Origin: CAIQJJ01 sp964606085
GTDB taxonomy: Bacteria; Chloroflexota; Anaerolineae; Anaerolineales; UBA4823
DNA length: 44,427 bases
Assembly: GCA_964606085.1 (NCBI GenBank)
Contig: CAZSFD010000042.1
Coordinates: 1-44,427 of the forward strand
Direction of reading: 5' to 3'
A program made the translations under genes and the position numbers. Position 1 is the stretch's first letter; each line of letters opens with the position of its first letter. This document shows positions 16,255 through 24,677 of this stretch, piece by piece. The notes below the pieces were generated by a model, which was not told the DNA's origin, did not search any database, and saw only the letters and a list, made by a program, of their open reading frames with translations.

Positions 16255-17112
16255 CTATTTGAACGCGCCGAGCGTGAGGCCCTTCACCATATATTTTTGT
16301 ACCAGCAAAAACGCGATAGCCGCCGGACCGGTGGTGAGAACGACCATGGCCATGCGCACCGGCTGGAGCGGCACGGGCTGCCCGGCCAACTGCGGGTTGG
16401 TGGCGATGGCCGAGGCCGAGGCGTTGATCTGGTAGAGCAGGTATTGCAATGGGAAGAGTTTCGAGTCGTTGATGAAGTACAGCGCCGTCATGTAATCGTT
16501 CCAGTAACCCAAAATCAGAAACAGGCCAATCGTTGCCAGGGCCGGTTTGGAAAGCGGCAGCACGATTTCGAGGAAAATGCGGAACTCGCTGGCGCCATCC
16601 ACGCGGGCGGCGTCGAGCAGTTCGGCGGGCAATGTCTTGAAGAAGGAACGCAACATGAACACGTAAAAGGGAATGACCAGGTAGGGGGCCACCAATGCCG
16701 CCAGCGTGTTTTTCAGGTGCAAGTAATTGGTCATCAACAGATAGTAAGCCACCAACCCACCACCAAAGAGCATCGGAAAATAGGTGAACATCGCCAGCGG
16801 CTTGCTCAGAACGTAATCGGTGCGCGAGAGGGTGTAAGCGTAACTGGCAGTGATCGCCAGGGCCAACAGCGTGCCGGTGATGGTGACCGCCAGCGTAACG
16901 CCATAGGCCCGCAAAATCTGCACCGGGTAGGTGAGGATGTATTCGTAGGCGAAGGTGCTGAACTGTGAGGGGATCAGGGTGTAGCCGTTTTTGACGAGCG
17001 CCTTGTCATCGGTGAACGAGGCCGAAACCACCAGCCAGGCGGGCAGCAGGCAGGCCAGGCTGATCACCAGCAGCAAACTGTGGAGGAAGAATTTGTAGAG
17101 GCGGTTTTTCAT
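16255..17112 (-). CDS. Carbohydrate ABC transporter permease, LplC/MalG-type
   Basis: A 285-residue integral membrane protein of the CUT1 family with six predicted helices (FFLHSLLLVISLACLLPAWLVV first). The conserved cytoplasmic EAA loop appears as ELLDAARVDGASEFRIFLEIVLPLSKPALA. The end VQKYMVKGLTLGAFK resembles LplC proteins (usually ..KG.M.GAVKG), and the stop TAG falls just before the repeat at 16247. The start was set at 17112 because GGAGG lies 5 bases upstream. A TTG-initiated frame begins five codons earlier. It works with the permease encoded directly upstream and the binding protein downstream. The ATPase is not in this cluster and is probably a shared MsmK/MalK-type protein elsewhere. 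Confidence 0.93.
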   Translation of the reverse strand: MKNRLYKFFLHSLLLVISLACLLPAWLVVSASFTDDKALVKNGYTLIPSQFSTFAYEYILTYPVQILRAYGVTLAVTITGTLLALAITASYAYTLSRTDYVLSKPLAMFTYFPMLFGGGLVAYYLLMTNYLHLKNTLAALVAPYLVIPFYVFMLRSFFKTLPAELLDAARVDGASEFRIFLEIVLPLSKPALATIGLFLILGYWNDYMTALYFINDSKLFPLQYLLYQINASASAIATNPQLAGQPVPLQPVRMAMVVLTTGPAAIAFLLVQKYMVKGLTLGAFK

Positions 17113-17123
17113 GGCATCCTCCA

Positions 17124-18110
17124 TCAAAACAGGCTGCGGTCGGGGTCAACGCGCCGCACCAACCAGTTCGAGACCAGCACCAGGATGAAACCCGCCGTGG
17201 CCTGGAACAACCCGGCTGCGGCCGCCATGCCGATATTTTGCAGCCCCACCAGCGAGCGATAGACAAACGTATCCACGGTTTCGGCTACCGGTAAAAGCTG
17301 CTGATTAGAAGCCAGCCGCGTGGCGATGTAGAACAGGCCAAAATCGGAGTTGAACACGCCGCCGATGGCGACCAATGTTTGAATGATGATCAGCGGGATC
17401 AGCATCGGGAACATGATGTAGCGGAACTCATCCCATTTATTGGCGCCGTCAATGCGGGCGGCTTCCAATATCTCCTAGTCAATGCCGAGCATGGTGGCCA
17501 AATAGAGCAGGCTGCCGCCGCCCGCCCCCTTCCAGATGGAAATGACCACGAAGATATACGGCCAGGCCTCAGGCGTGCGGAACCAGTCGGTTTTTGTCAT
17601 ACCCATCGAAGCCAACCACTGGTTGAGCAGGCCGTCATCCACATTCAGCAAGGCAATCAAAAAATAGCTCACCACCACCCACGAGATGAACGAGGGCAGG
17701 AACATGGTGGTCTGGTAAAAGCGGGCGAAGGTGGTGCTGTACACCTCGTAGATCAAAAAAGCGATCAGTAGCGCCGCCATCGTCCCCAGCGTGATGAACA
17801 GGAAGTTATAGAACAGCGTATTGCGCAGCGCCACCCAAATTTGCGGCGTCTTGAACAGGAACTCAAAGTTTTTCAGCCCGATGAACTGGCTGCCAAACAC
17901 GCCATCGGCGGTGCGGTAGCGCTGAAAGGCGATCATCACGCCGAAGAGGGTGAGGTATTTGAAGACAAAGATAAAGGCAATGGCGGGCAATCCCATGAAC
18001 AGCATGGAAGCCGTACGCTGGAATTTATCGTTCCAGGCAGATGTGCCAATGCGCTGCCAGAGCGAGGGCTTGAGCAAAATTTCGGAAGAGGTGGTGGTAG
18101 AAAGGGTCAT
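17124..18110 (-). CDS. Carbohydrate ABC transporter permease, LplB/YteP-type, interrupted by an amber codon
   Basis: The frame from 18110 to 17124 encodes 328 residues of an LplB-like permease: FMGLPAIAFIFVFKYLTLFGVMIAF, then FIGLKNFEFLF and ALRNTLFYNFLFITLGTMAALLIAFLI, and the cytoplasmic loop EILEAARIDGANKWDEFRYIMFPMLIPLIII. A TAG at 17475-17477 (codon 212) lies just before that EAA loop, between LATMLGID and EILEAARIDGA. Everything around it is conserved and in frame. A single change from CAG or GAG would create it. If not read through, the importer would lose its ATPase-coupling loop and be dead, although its partner genes look maintained. It is divergent from the HTH-receiver gene, with a 92-base gap. 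Confidence 0.85.
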
Positions 18111-18202
18111 AGGGCTTCGTGTTACAATCTCATCAACTGGTGAATGGTTTATAGCAAAACGGCGGGCGCAATTCTAGGACACGCGCAGGCCAAAAAAAGG
18201 CC

Positions 18203-19364
18203 ATGAACGCATTTGACATCTTTGAACAAGCACTGCAAGACAGCCTGAATCACCTCTACGACCCGGCGTATGATTTTCCCGCGGAGATCAGCGAGGCGCT
18301 GGGCATCGAGGCGTCCAGGCTGCCAGCGGCCCTGGCCCAGGCCATCCAGGCGATGAAGCCCGGCCCAGAGATGCCTCCTGCCGGGCGCGGCTGGCGCGTC
18401 TACGAGGTATTGGCAGCCCGCTATTTGCAGCGCATGACGCAGGATGAAGCCGCCGAACACCTGGCCATCTCGCCGCGTCATCTGCGGCGCGAGCAGGCGC
18501 AGGCTATTCATGCCTTGGCGCCAACCTTGTGGCAGCGCCGCCTCGAAGCAGATGCGCCTCCCACCGTCGAAGCCGCCACACCATGGGCCGAACAGGTGCA
18601 ATCGGAACTGGCAGCGCTTAAAAAGGGCGCCAGTGAATCTATCGCCAGCGTGGACGATGTCTTGTCTAATACGATGGGGCTGGTTACGCAGCTTGCCGAA
18701 CGCTACGAGGTAGCGCTGCGCCGCGAGCCAGGCGAGGCGGGCCTGTTCGTCAATGCCCGCCCGGCGGAATTGCGCCAGATTTTGGTCTTGAGCATTTCGG
18801 CGCTGGTGCGCCAGGTGCGCGGGCCAGAATTGACCATTCGGGCAGAGCGGGCAGGAGCGTTCGTGTTGATCCACCTGCAAGGGGAAGTCGAAGCGGGGTT
18901 TGCCTGGCCGGAAAACCTGCTGCTGCAAGAACTCCTGCGCCAGTGCGAGGGAGCGCTGCTTTTCCCCGGCCAAGCGGCCATCACCCTTCAGTTGCCGTCC
19001 ACGCCCAAAATCCCCATCCTGGTGGTAGATGACAACACCGACCTGGTGCATTTCTACCAGCGCTACGTGCGCGGCACGCCCTTTCAGATTACCGCCATTC
19101 ACCGTGGCCAGGGCATCTTCGCCGCCATCGCCGACACTGCCCCGCGCCTGATCGTCCTCGATGTAATGCTGCCCGATATAGATGGCTGGGAACTGCTGGC
19201 CCACCTGCACGCCCACCCCGATACCGCCCAATATCCCCGTGGTGGTGTGTACGGTCGTGCGCGAGGAAGAGCTGGCGCTGATGCTGGGCGCGGCGCGCTA
19301 CCTGCCCAAACCCGTCGGGCGGCAGGAGTTCATTGAAGCGTTGCAAGTCGCGATAGCGGGTTAA
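18203..19364 (+). CDS. Unusual regulator: HTH, degenerate histidine-kinase ATPase-like region and C-terminal receiver; frameshifted
   Basis: A protein of about 386 residues. Residues 1-60 are helical, and an HTH follows near 65-100 (RYLQRMTQDEAAEHLAISPRHLRREQAQAIHAL). Residues 125-270 contain RPAELRQILVLSISALVRQVR and weakly resemble the N-box region of a HATPase without clear G boxes. The receiver comes last (ILVVDDNTDLVHFYQRYV, IVLDVMLPDIDGWELLAHL). After 19229 the frame shifts. The conserved end IPVVVCTVVREEELALMLGAARYLPKPVGRQEF lies in another frame, and dropping one C from the CCC at 19227-19229 restores DTANIPVVV. It starts 92 bases from the divergent sugar permease gene, so it may control that importer and receive phosphate from the hybrid kinase at 20112-22268. 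Both roles are inferred. Confidence 0.75.
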
Positions 19365-19405
19365 GCATTGTTGCTTTTCGTTGGCAACACAGGTAAGATA
19401 AAGGC

Positions 19406-19729
19406 ATGGAACGCAGCCAATTGCAGCCGATTTTGAATACCTTGCGCCAGGGTTTGCGCGTCATCTATGGCGAACGCCTGGAAGATGTCATCCTGTATGG
19501 CTCCCAAGCGCGCGGTGATGCGCGCGACGACTCGGACATTGACGTGCTGGTCGTATTGAAAGATTCTTTCGAGTACGGGGAGATGCTTCGGCGCACGTCT
19601 GATTTAGTCGCCAGCCTGTCTCTGGAAAATGACGTGGTTATCTCAAGGGCATTCACATCCAAGGCAGATTATCAAAAAAGCCGGATGCCCTTTTTGATGA
19701 ATGTACGGTGCGAAGGGATTCGGATATGA
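19406..19729 (+). CDS. MNT-domain nucleotidyltransferase
   Basis: A 107-residue minimal nucleotidyltransferase. The pol-beta-fold motif GSQARGDARDDSDIDVLVV (about residues 33-51) contains the GS..RG and D-x-D metal ligands. Such proteins are paired with HEPN proteins. In the MntA/HepT type the nucleotidyltransferase acts as antitoxin by AMPylating the HEPN ribonuclease. Here the stop overlaps the HEPN ATG by 4 bases (ATGA), as expected for such a pair. The length is normal for the family. Confidence 0.9.
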   Translation: MERSQLQPILNTLRQGLRVIYGERLEDVILYGSQARGDARDDSDIDVLVVLKDSFEYGEMLRRTSDLVASLSLENDVVISRAFTSKADYQKSRMPFLMNVRCEGIRI

Positions 19730-20115
19730 GCGCAGAAATTGAAGAACTGCTTGAAAGAGCGCGCCAGAGTCAAAAAGCCGCTGCACAACTTTTGCGCGGC
19801 GGCTTTATCAATTTCGCGGCATCACGAACTTATTACGCCATGTTTTACACCGCACAGGCGGTCTTGCTGACCAAAAATCTCAGCTTTTCCAGCCATTCGG
19901 CGGTCATTGCTGCCTTTGGCAAAGAGTTCGCAAAAACCAACCTGCTGAATCCAGAGTTCCATCGCTACTTACCTTAAGCTCAAGATAGAAGAAATGTGGG
20001 CGATTATGGCACCTTAGGCGCATTAAGCCGAACAGAAGTGGTCGAAATGTTGGGGTGGTCAAAATCTTTTTTGAAAGCCGTAGAAGGATACATAAACCAA
20101 AGTCTGCGAGTTTAG
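19726..20115 (+). CDS. HEPN-domain protein (UPF0332-like), interrupted by UAA
   Basis: The frame encodes MSAEIEELLERARQSQKAAAQLLRGG, then FAASRTYYAMFYTAQAVLL (the typical HEPN helix with RxxYYAMF) and FGKEFAKTNLLNPEFHRYL. A TAA at 19975-19977 (codon 84) follows. Beyond it the same frame continues with AQDRRNVGDYGTLGALSRTEVVEMLGWSKSFLKAVEGYI and ends in TAG at 20115. The DRRNVGDYG segment is the second conserved HEPN motif, so the stop removes part of the putative active site. The protein is either a truncated, probably inactive partner of the MNT protein, or carries a sequence error. The 3' end overlaps the convergent kinase stop by 4 bases. Confidence 0.75.
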
Positions 20116-22268
20116 GTGGGGTATTCAACCAACTTCGGCAGCGCCTCCACCAGCCGGATCACCTGCACCAGAGAAAAACCATCCGCTGAGGCGGCTGCCA
20201 GCAGCGGGGTGGACACGGGCCGGTTGATGGGGTCGTTTGCTGTCAGCAAGATCACTGGAATGGCAGCCAGTTGGGGGTCGTTCATTTTGTCGGCCAGGGC
20301 TCGCCAGCCATCCATTTCGGGCATCACAATATCCATCAATACCAGGTCAAACTTCTGGGCGCGCAGCGACTTGAGGGCGGCGCGGCCATCAGCTACAGGC
20401 GTTACTTGCATGGCGGGATCAATTGCCCGCAACATGCGCACCGCCAGCGCCCGGCTTTCGGCGTCGTCTTCGGCCAGCAGCACCGCACGGATTGGCCTCG
20501 CCTGGCGTTGTAAGGTTTCTTCGAGCCTAGATTTGGTGATCGGCTTGATCAGATAGTCTGTTGCCCCGGAATCGAGCGCACCGCCCAGCCGGGGCGGGAT
20601 ACAGCAGCCGAAGAGTAGTGTTTCGGGCAGGCGGCTGCGCGCCGACTCGAGGGCGGTGAACAGTTCGGTGGGCGTGGCCGCGTTAACGATCACTGCCGTA
20701 TGAGGTGTGTCTTCGCACATTTGCGCCAGGGCGTCTACCGATGGAGCAGCGTTCACATCCAGGTTGGCGGCATAGCGTTCGAGCAGTGTGGCCAGGTCGC
20801 CGCTTTCATCCCATACCACCAGACGTGGGCGGGCTGGGGAAAGCGGCAGTTTCACCAGTTCGGCGCGTTCGCGCCACACCCAATCTTCCATGATCTGGCT
20901 GAGCGGGGTCATCAGCGGGGCGGTATGTGGGGCGATGGGCAGGCTGAAATAGAAGGTGCTGCCCTGGCCGAGTTCGCTTTCCACCCACATGCGCCCGCCG
21001 TGCAGTTCGACAAACTGCTTGCTGATCGTCAGCCCCAGGCCCGAGCCGCTTTGCGGCAACGCGTTTTCGCCCTGGTAAAAAGGCTGGAAGAGCCGCAACA
21101 GATCGTCGGGGGCGATGCCGGGGCCAGTATCGCGCACGCTGACCTGGAGGATCGTTTCGGTCTGGTGCGCTGCCACATGGATCGAGCCGTTTTCGGTGTA
21201 GCGGGCGGCGTTGCTAAGCAGGTTGATCAACACCTGGCGGATGCGGTTGCGGTCGCAGTAGACGGTTGGCAGATTGGGGGGAAGATCGAGGCGGAGGGCG
21301 ATATGCTTCTTGGCGATTAAGGGTTGAACGACAACCAGCCCACGCGCAATCACATCATCCAGTTCCACCCATTCGGGACGCAGCGACAGCCGCCCGGCCT
21401 CCACCTGGCTTAAGTCCAGCACATCGTTGATCATCGTCGCCAGGTGTTCGCAGTTGCGCAGGACAATCTGCAAATCTTCCACCAGGTCGCTGGGCAGCGG
21501 GCCGCCATACGCGCCGGGTGTCTTCAGCACCAGGTCGGTCAGGCCGATGATCATGTTCAAGGGGGTGCGAAATTCGTGGCTGACATTGGCAACAAAGGCC
21601 GCCTTGGCCTTGAGTGCTTCTTCGGCCACGCCGCGGGCAGCGGCCAATTTCTGGTTCATCAGGCCAAGCTGCTGGGTGGCGTGGGCCAATTCTGCGCTGA
21701 TCTGTGCCTGCTCGGCGCGCCCCTGGCGGGCTTCTTGCAGCATGGTAAGCGCCTGCTGATAATTCTGCCACGACCAGCCCGCTATCTGGCGCGCCCGGCG
21801 CTGTTCCAGCCAGACCGCGCCCCACACGCCCGCCAGCAGCAGGAGCAATAGCAGCGGGTCGAACGCTCCCTCACCGGCGCGCCAGCCCGCCCAGGTAAAC
21901 AGCCCCCAGGCAGCCAGGCCCACCCCGGCGGCTGGCGCGGCACCGACCAATTCAAGCGCCAGGGCCAGCGGGATCGCCAGCAGCACAGGCACATGCGGAA
22001 GTTCCAACCAGAGATAAGCCAGTAAAATACTAAGGATCATTCCAAGCAGCATGGCCCAGGCTCCGAAGCGCGGCCAGTTACGCTGCACCAGCCAGCCCAG
22101 CCCCGCCAGGCCGTAGAAAATCAGCGCCAGGGGCAGCGTCACGTCAATGTGGTCGTTGACGCCGCCGAAGAGCGTCAGCGCGATGGCCGCCAGCAGTTGC
22201 GCCGCCAGCAGCAGCCGCACCGTGGCGGTGGGATTATGTTCGAGGAAGGGGTTGTGCGGTGTTTCCAT
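20112..22268 (-). CDS. Hybrid sensor histidine kinase with two C-terminal receiver domains
   Basis: About 718 residues, with start set at METPHNPF (22268). Six or so hydrophobic helices occupy residues 20-160 (no large outer domain). A short coiled coil follows, then HisKA with His231 in VANVSHEFRTPLN and a HATPase with N box (RIRQVLINLLSNAARY), G1 (VRDTGPGIAP) and G2 (GSGLGLTISKQF). A first receiver (RLVVWDESGDLATLLERY) lacks the acidic pair and phospho-Asp. The second is complete (VLLAEDDAESRALAVRMLRA, LVLMDIVMPEMDGWRALADKMND). The pseudo-receiver resembles arrangements where it serves in protein contacts. Convergent with the HEPN gene, it is the nearest possible phosphodonor for the HTH-receiver protein at 18203. 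Confidence 0.93.
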   Translation of the reverse strand: METPHNPFLEHNPTATVRLLLAAQLLAAIALTLFGGVNDHIDVTLPLALIFYGLAGLGWLVQRNWPRFGAWAMLLGMILSILLAYLWLELPHVPVLLAIPLALALELVGAAPAAGVGLAAWGLFTWAGWRAGEGAFDPLLLLLLLAGVWGAVWLEQRRARQIAGWSWQNYQQALTMLQEARQGRAEQAQISAELAHATQQLGLMNQKLAAARGVAEEALKAKAAFVANVSHEFRTPLNMIIGLTDLVLKTPGAYGGPLPSDLVEDLQIVLRNCEHLATMINDVLDLSQVEAGRLSLRPEWVELDDVIARGLVVVQPLIAKKHIALRLDLPPNLPTVYCDRNRIRQVLINLLSNAARYTENGSIHVAAHQTETILQVSVRDTGPGIAPDDLLRLFQPFYQGENALPQSGSGLGLTISKQFVELHGGRMWVESELGQGSTFYFSLPIAPHTAPLMTPLSQIMEDWVWRERAELVKLPLSPARPRLVVWDESGDLATLLERYAANLDVNAAPSVDALAQMCEDTPHTAVIVNAATPTELFTALESARSRLPETLLFGCCIPPRLGGALDSGATDYLIKPITKSRLEETLQRQARPIRAVLLAEDDAESRALAVRMLRAIDPAMQVTPVADGRAALKSLRAQKFDLVLMDIVMPEMDGWRALADKMNDPQLAAIPVILLTANDPINRPVSTPLLAAASADGFSLVQVIRLVEALPKLVEYPT

Positions 22269-22396
22269 AGCAAAAAGTGTACGCCGAATGATGTGGGATG
22301 TCCACATGGCAAAGTAAAATAGCCGCAAAGAGTCCGCATTGGGGCCTTCTCTTTTGCCCGGCAGGTGATCATAATCAAATCGCTGTTTTCGACAAA

Positions 22397-22450
22397 GGTT
22401 TTGACAAGCTCAACCCAAGTCAACCGGCCTCGGTTGAGCCTGTCGAAACC
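22397..22450. repeat. Palindromic repeat, family A, intergenic copy
   Basis: GGTTTTGACAAGCTCAACC (22397-22415) pairs with GGTTGAGCCTGTCGAAACC (22432-22450). It lies in the 238-base gap between the hybrid kinase and alpha-galactosidase starts and is the free-standing form of the element found inside the kinase gene at 2109. The rest of this gap shows no gene. Confidence 0.8.
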
Positions 22451-22506
22451 AACGATTTTGCCGAATGGCACATTGTCAAGCTTTCAACAGTAAACAAAGG
22501 GATACC

Positions 22507-24675
22507 ATGCTCAAACACGATCTATTTGACCTGGAATTTTTGGGGAATGCCGCTGGCCTGTGGCGTTACCAGCCCCATGACGCGGCCCTCGCTCCGCAAA
22601 CGATCTTACCGCCGGTCTTTGAAATAGACAGCCAACCCATCACCGCCAGTCTGAGCGCTATCGCCACATTGCGACCGGCGCGGCTCCTGCCGAATGGCTG
22701 CACCGAGTATTGCTTCGGCGGGCCGTTGGATGCGCACCCCGATCTGCTGTTGGAGATGATTTTTCGGGTGGCTCCTGCTGACCCGGTGCTGCGTTTCCGC
22801 TATCGGCTGACCGCCCAGGGAGCGCACCATCTCACCAAGCAGTCTGGGCACGACCATCTGCGCTATGCCGGTTTTGGCCTGGAGGCTGGTTCGCAGGCGG
22901 TGGAGGTGGTTTTCTCTGAATTTCAGGAATTGACTCATGCTTACAGCCTGGCCGAACGCCCCCTGGCGGCGCGGCATTTCCAGGCGGGTCTGACCGTCGC
23001 CGGTCCCATTCTGGCGGCGGCATCCCCCGGCGGGGCACGCCTGTGGGCTTACGAACACGGTTCCACCCTGCCAAACACCTACGTTCACTTCCGCCTGGGC
23101 GAAGACGTGATCTCGCTCGAAGCGGCGCGCGGCAATTACTTCCACAACCAGCCGCTCGATGCTGACCACCCCTACGAGACGATCTGGCTGCAATTTGCCG
23201 CCATCCCCGGCAGCCTGGACGATCTGGCCGCTGCTTACCGTCGCTTCGTGCTGGAGCATCTCAGCCTGTCGAGCGCCACCCGCCAGCCGCATATTTTCTA
23301 CAACACCTGGAACTACCAGGAGCGCAACTTTCACTGGAACGGCCAACCCTACCTGGCCTCGATGAATGCCGAGCGCATGTTGGCTGAAATTGAAGTGGCG
23401 CACCGCATGGGCATTGATGTGTTCGTCATAGATACCGGCTGGTACGCCAAAACCGGCGATTGGCAGGTAGACACCGTGCGCTTTCCACACGGGCTTGGCC
23501 CGATCAAGGCTCGCCTCGACGAATATGGGATGCGCCTCGGCCTGTGGTTCAACCCGCTGGCCGCCGCCGTCAGCAGCCAGGTACGCGATGAATATGCCGA
23601 TTGTGTCATGTCGTGGGAAGGGGTGGAGTCGCCGCCACAGCCGGTCTGGGAAACCGAGGCCAGCCAGCCCTATTGCCTCGCCAGCCGCTATGCCGAGGCC
23701 TTTGCCGAGACGCTGATCCGCCTGAACCGCGAACTGGGCGTGACCTATTTCAAATGGGATGGCATCCACCAGGGTGGGTGCAGCAGCCCGCGCCACGCTC
23801 ACGGCAGCGAGAGCAACCCCGAAGCCGAACGCGCCGCCTGCTACGAATTTCAGATGGTGGCAGCGCTGGTAAAAATAGCCGAAACCGTCAACGCCGCCTG
23901 CCCCGATGCCATTGTAGACCTCGACCTGACCGAGGGCGGGCGCTGCATGGGGCTGGCGTTCCTCTCGGCAGGCAAATACTTCCTGATCAACAACGGCCCC
24001 TACTACGCCAACTACGATCTGCCCATGCCCGGCACGAACGAAAACATGTTCTTCTTTCCTGGCTGGGCACGCGCCGCCATCTGCCGCACAGCCCTGGCCT
24101 TCGACAAATGGCTGCCATCGGTGCTATTTCTCACCCACTACTTGCCCGACGATACCCCAGGCACACAGCCGAGGTGGTGCCAGCCAGAGGGGATTGCCGA
24201 TTCGCAGGAGGTCAACCTGGCTTCGCTGATCCTCGGCCAGAATGGCATCTGGGGCGATCTGCTGGCGCTTTCGTCTGCAGGCGTGGCACGTTTTGGCGAG
24301 GTGTTGGGCCATTACAAGCGCGTGCGCCAGGCCATCACCCAGGCAACCCCGGTACGCACGGGCGCGGTGGGCGGCAGCCCCGAAATTTATGAAAAGCTGT
24401 GGGATGGAGCGGGCGTGGTGGTCATCTTCGCCATGCGGCGCGGTGCGTACACCTATATCACGCATAACCAGACCGGGGCGGCTGGCTGGCACAATCCTGG
24501 CGTGCGCCTGGCTCCCGCTGCCGGGGGCCGCACCCGGTTGGATGTCACCTTCGAGCGGCCGGGGGCGAAAGTGGTGTTTTTCAACCCGATGGATGCGATT
24601 TCTGCAAACCCGGAGGTCGTTTGCAGAAATTTCTTGAGCGGCAGGCGTAGCACATCCCAACGGCGGCGGACTTGA
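22507..24675 (+). CDS. Alpha-galactosidase, glycoside hydrolase family 36
   Basis: A 722-residue cytoplasmic enzyme. The start was set at MLKHDLFDLEF (22507), with AAAGGGA just upstream. The N-terminal beta-sandwich is followed by the TIM barrel with VFVIDTGWYAKTGDWQVD, RLGLWFNPLAAAV, the nucleophile Asp418 in VTYFKWDGIHQGG, and an acid/base region near Asp471/Asp473 (IVDLDLTEGGRCMG). GH36 enzymes release alpha-linked galactose. Near other hemicellulases it could remove galactose from xyloglucan or galactomannan oligosaccharides. The last 25 residues after FFNPMDAIS are encoded by a palindromic repeat (24598-24630) and following sequence, so the original terminus is probably replaced. The gene is convergent with the GH31 gene, with stops 2 bases apart. 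Confidence 0.9.
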   Translation: MLKHDLFDLEFLGNAAGLWRYQPHDAALAPQTILPPVFEIDSQPITASLSAIATLRPARLLPNGCTEYCFGGPLDAHPDLLLEMIFRVAPADPVLRFRYRLTAQGAHHLTKQSGHDHLRYAGFGLEAGSQAVEVVFSEFQELTHAYSLAERPLAARHFQAGLTVAGPILAAASPGGARLWAYEHGSTLPNTYVHFRLGEDVISLEAARGNYFHNQPLDADHPYETIWLQFAAIPGSLDDLAAAYRRFVLEHLSLSSATRQPHIFYNTWNYQERNFHWNGQPYLASMNAERMLAEIEVAHRMGIDVFVIDTGWYAKTGDWQVDTVRFPHGLGPIKARLDEYGMRLGLWFNPLAAAVSSQVRDEYADCVMSWEGVESPPQPVWETEASQPYCLASRYAEAFAETLIRLNRELGVTYFKWDGIHQGGCSSPRHAHGSESNPEAERAACYEFQMVAALVKIAETVNAACPDAIVDLDLTEGGRCMGLAFLSAGKYFLINNGPYYANYDLPMPGTNENMFFFPGWARAAICRTALAFDKWLPSVLFLTHYLPDDTPGTQPRWCQPEGIADSQEVNLASLILGQNGIWGDLLALSSAGVARFGEVLGHYKRVRQAITQATPVRTGAVGGSPEIYEKLWDGAGVVVIFAMRRGAYTYITHNQTGAAGWHNPGVRLAPAAGGRTRLDVTFERPGAKVVFFNPMDAISANPEVVCRNFLSGRRSTSQRRRT
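24598..24630. repeat. Perfect inverted repeat, family K, within the 3' end of the GH36 gene
   Basis: ATTTCTGCAAAC and GTTTGCAGAAAT flank CCGGAGGTC. It encodes SANPEVVCRNF in the alpha-galactosidase tail. As RNA it would form a 12-bp hairpin about 45 bases before the stop. Confidence 0.8.
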
Positions 24676-24677
24676 TG

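Noticed and set aside
14732..16435. 567-codon plus-strand frame opposite the sugar-binding protein
   Set aside because: Gly/Val-rich shadow translation with no domain. The minus-strand gene has signal, lipobox and family motifs.
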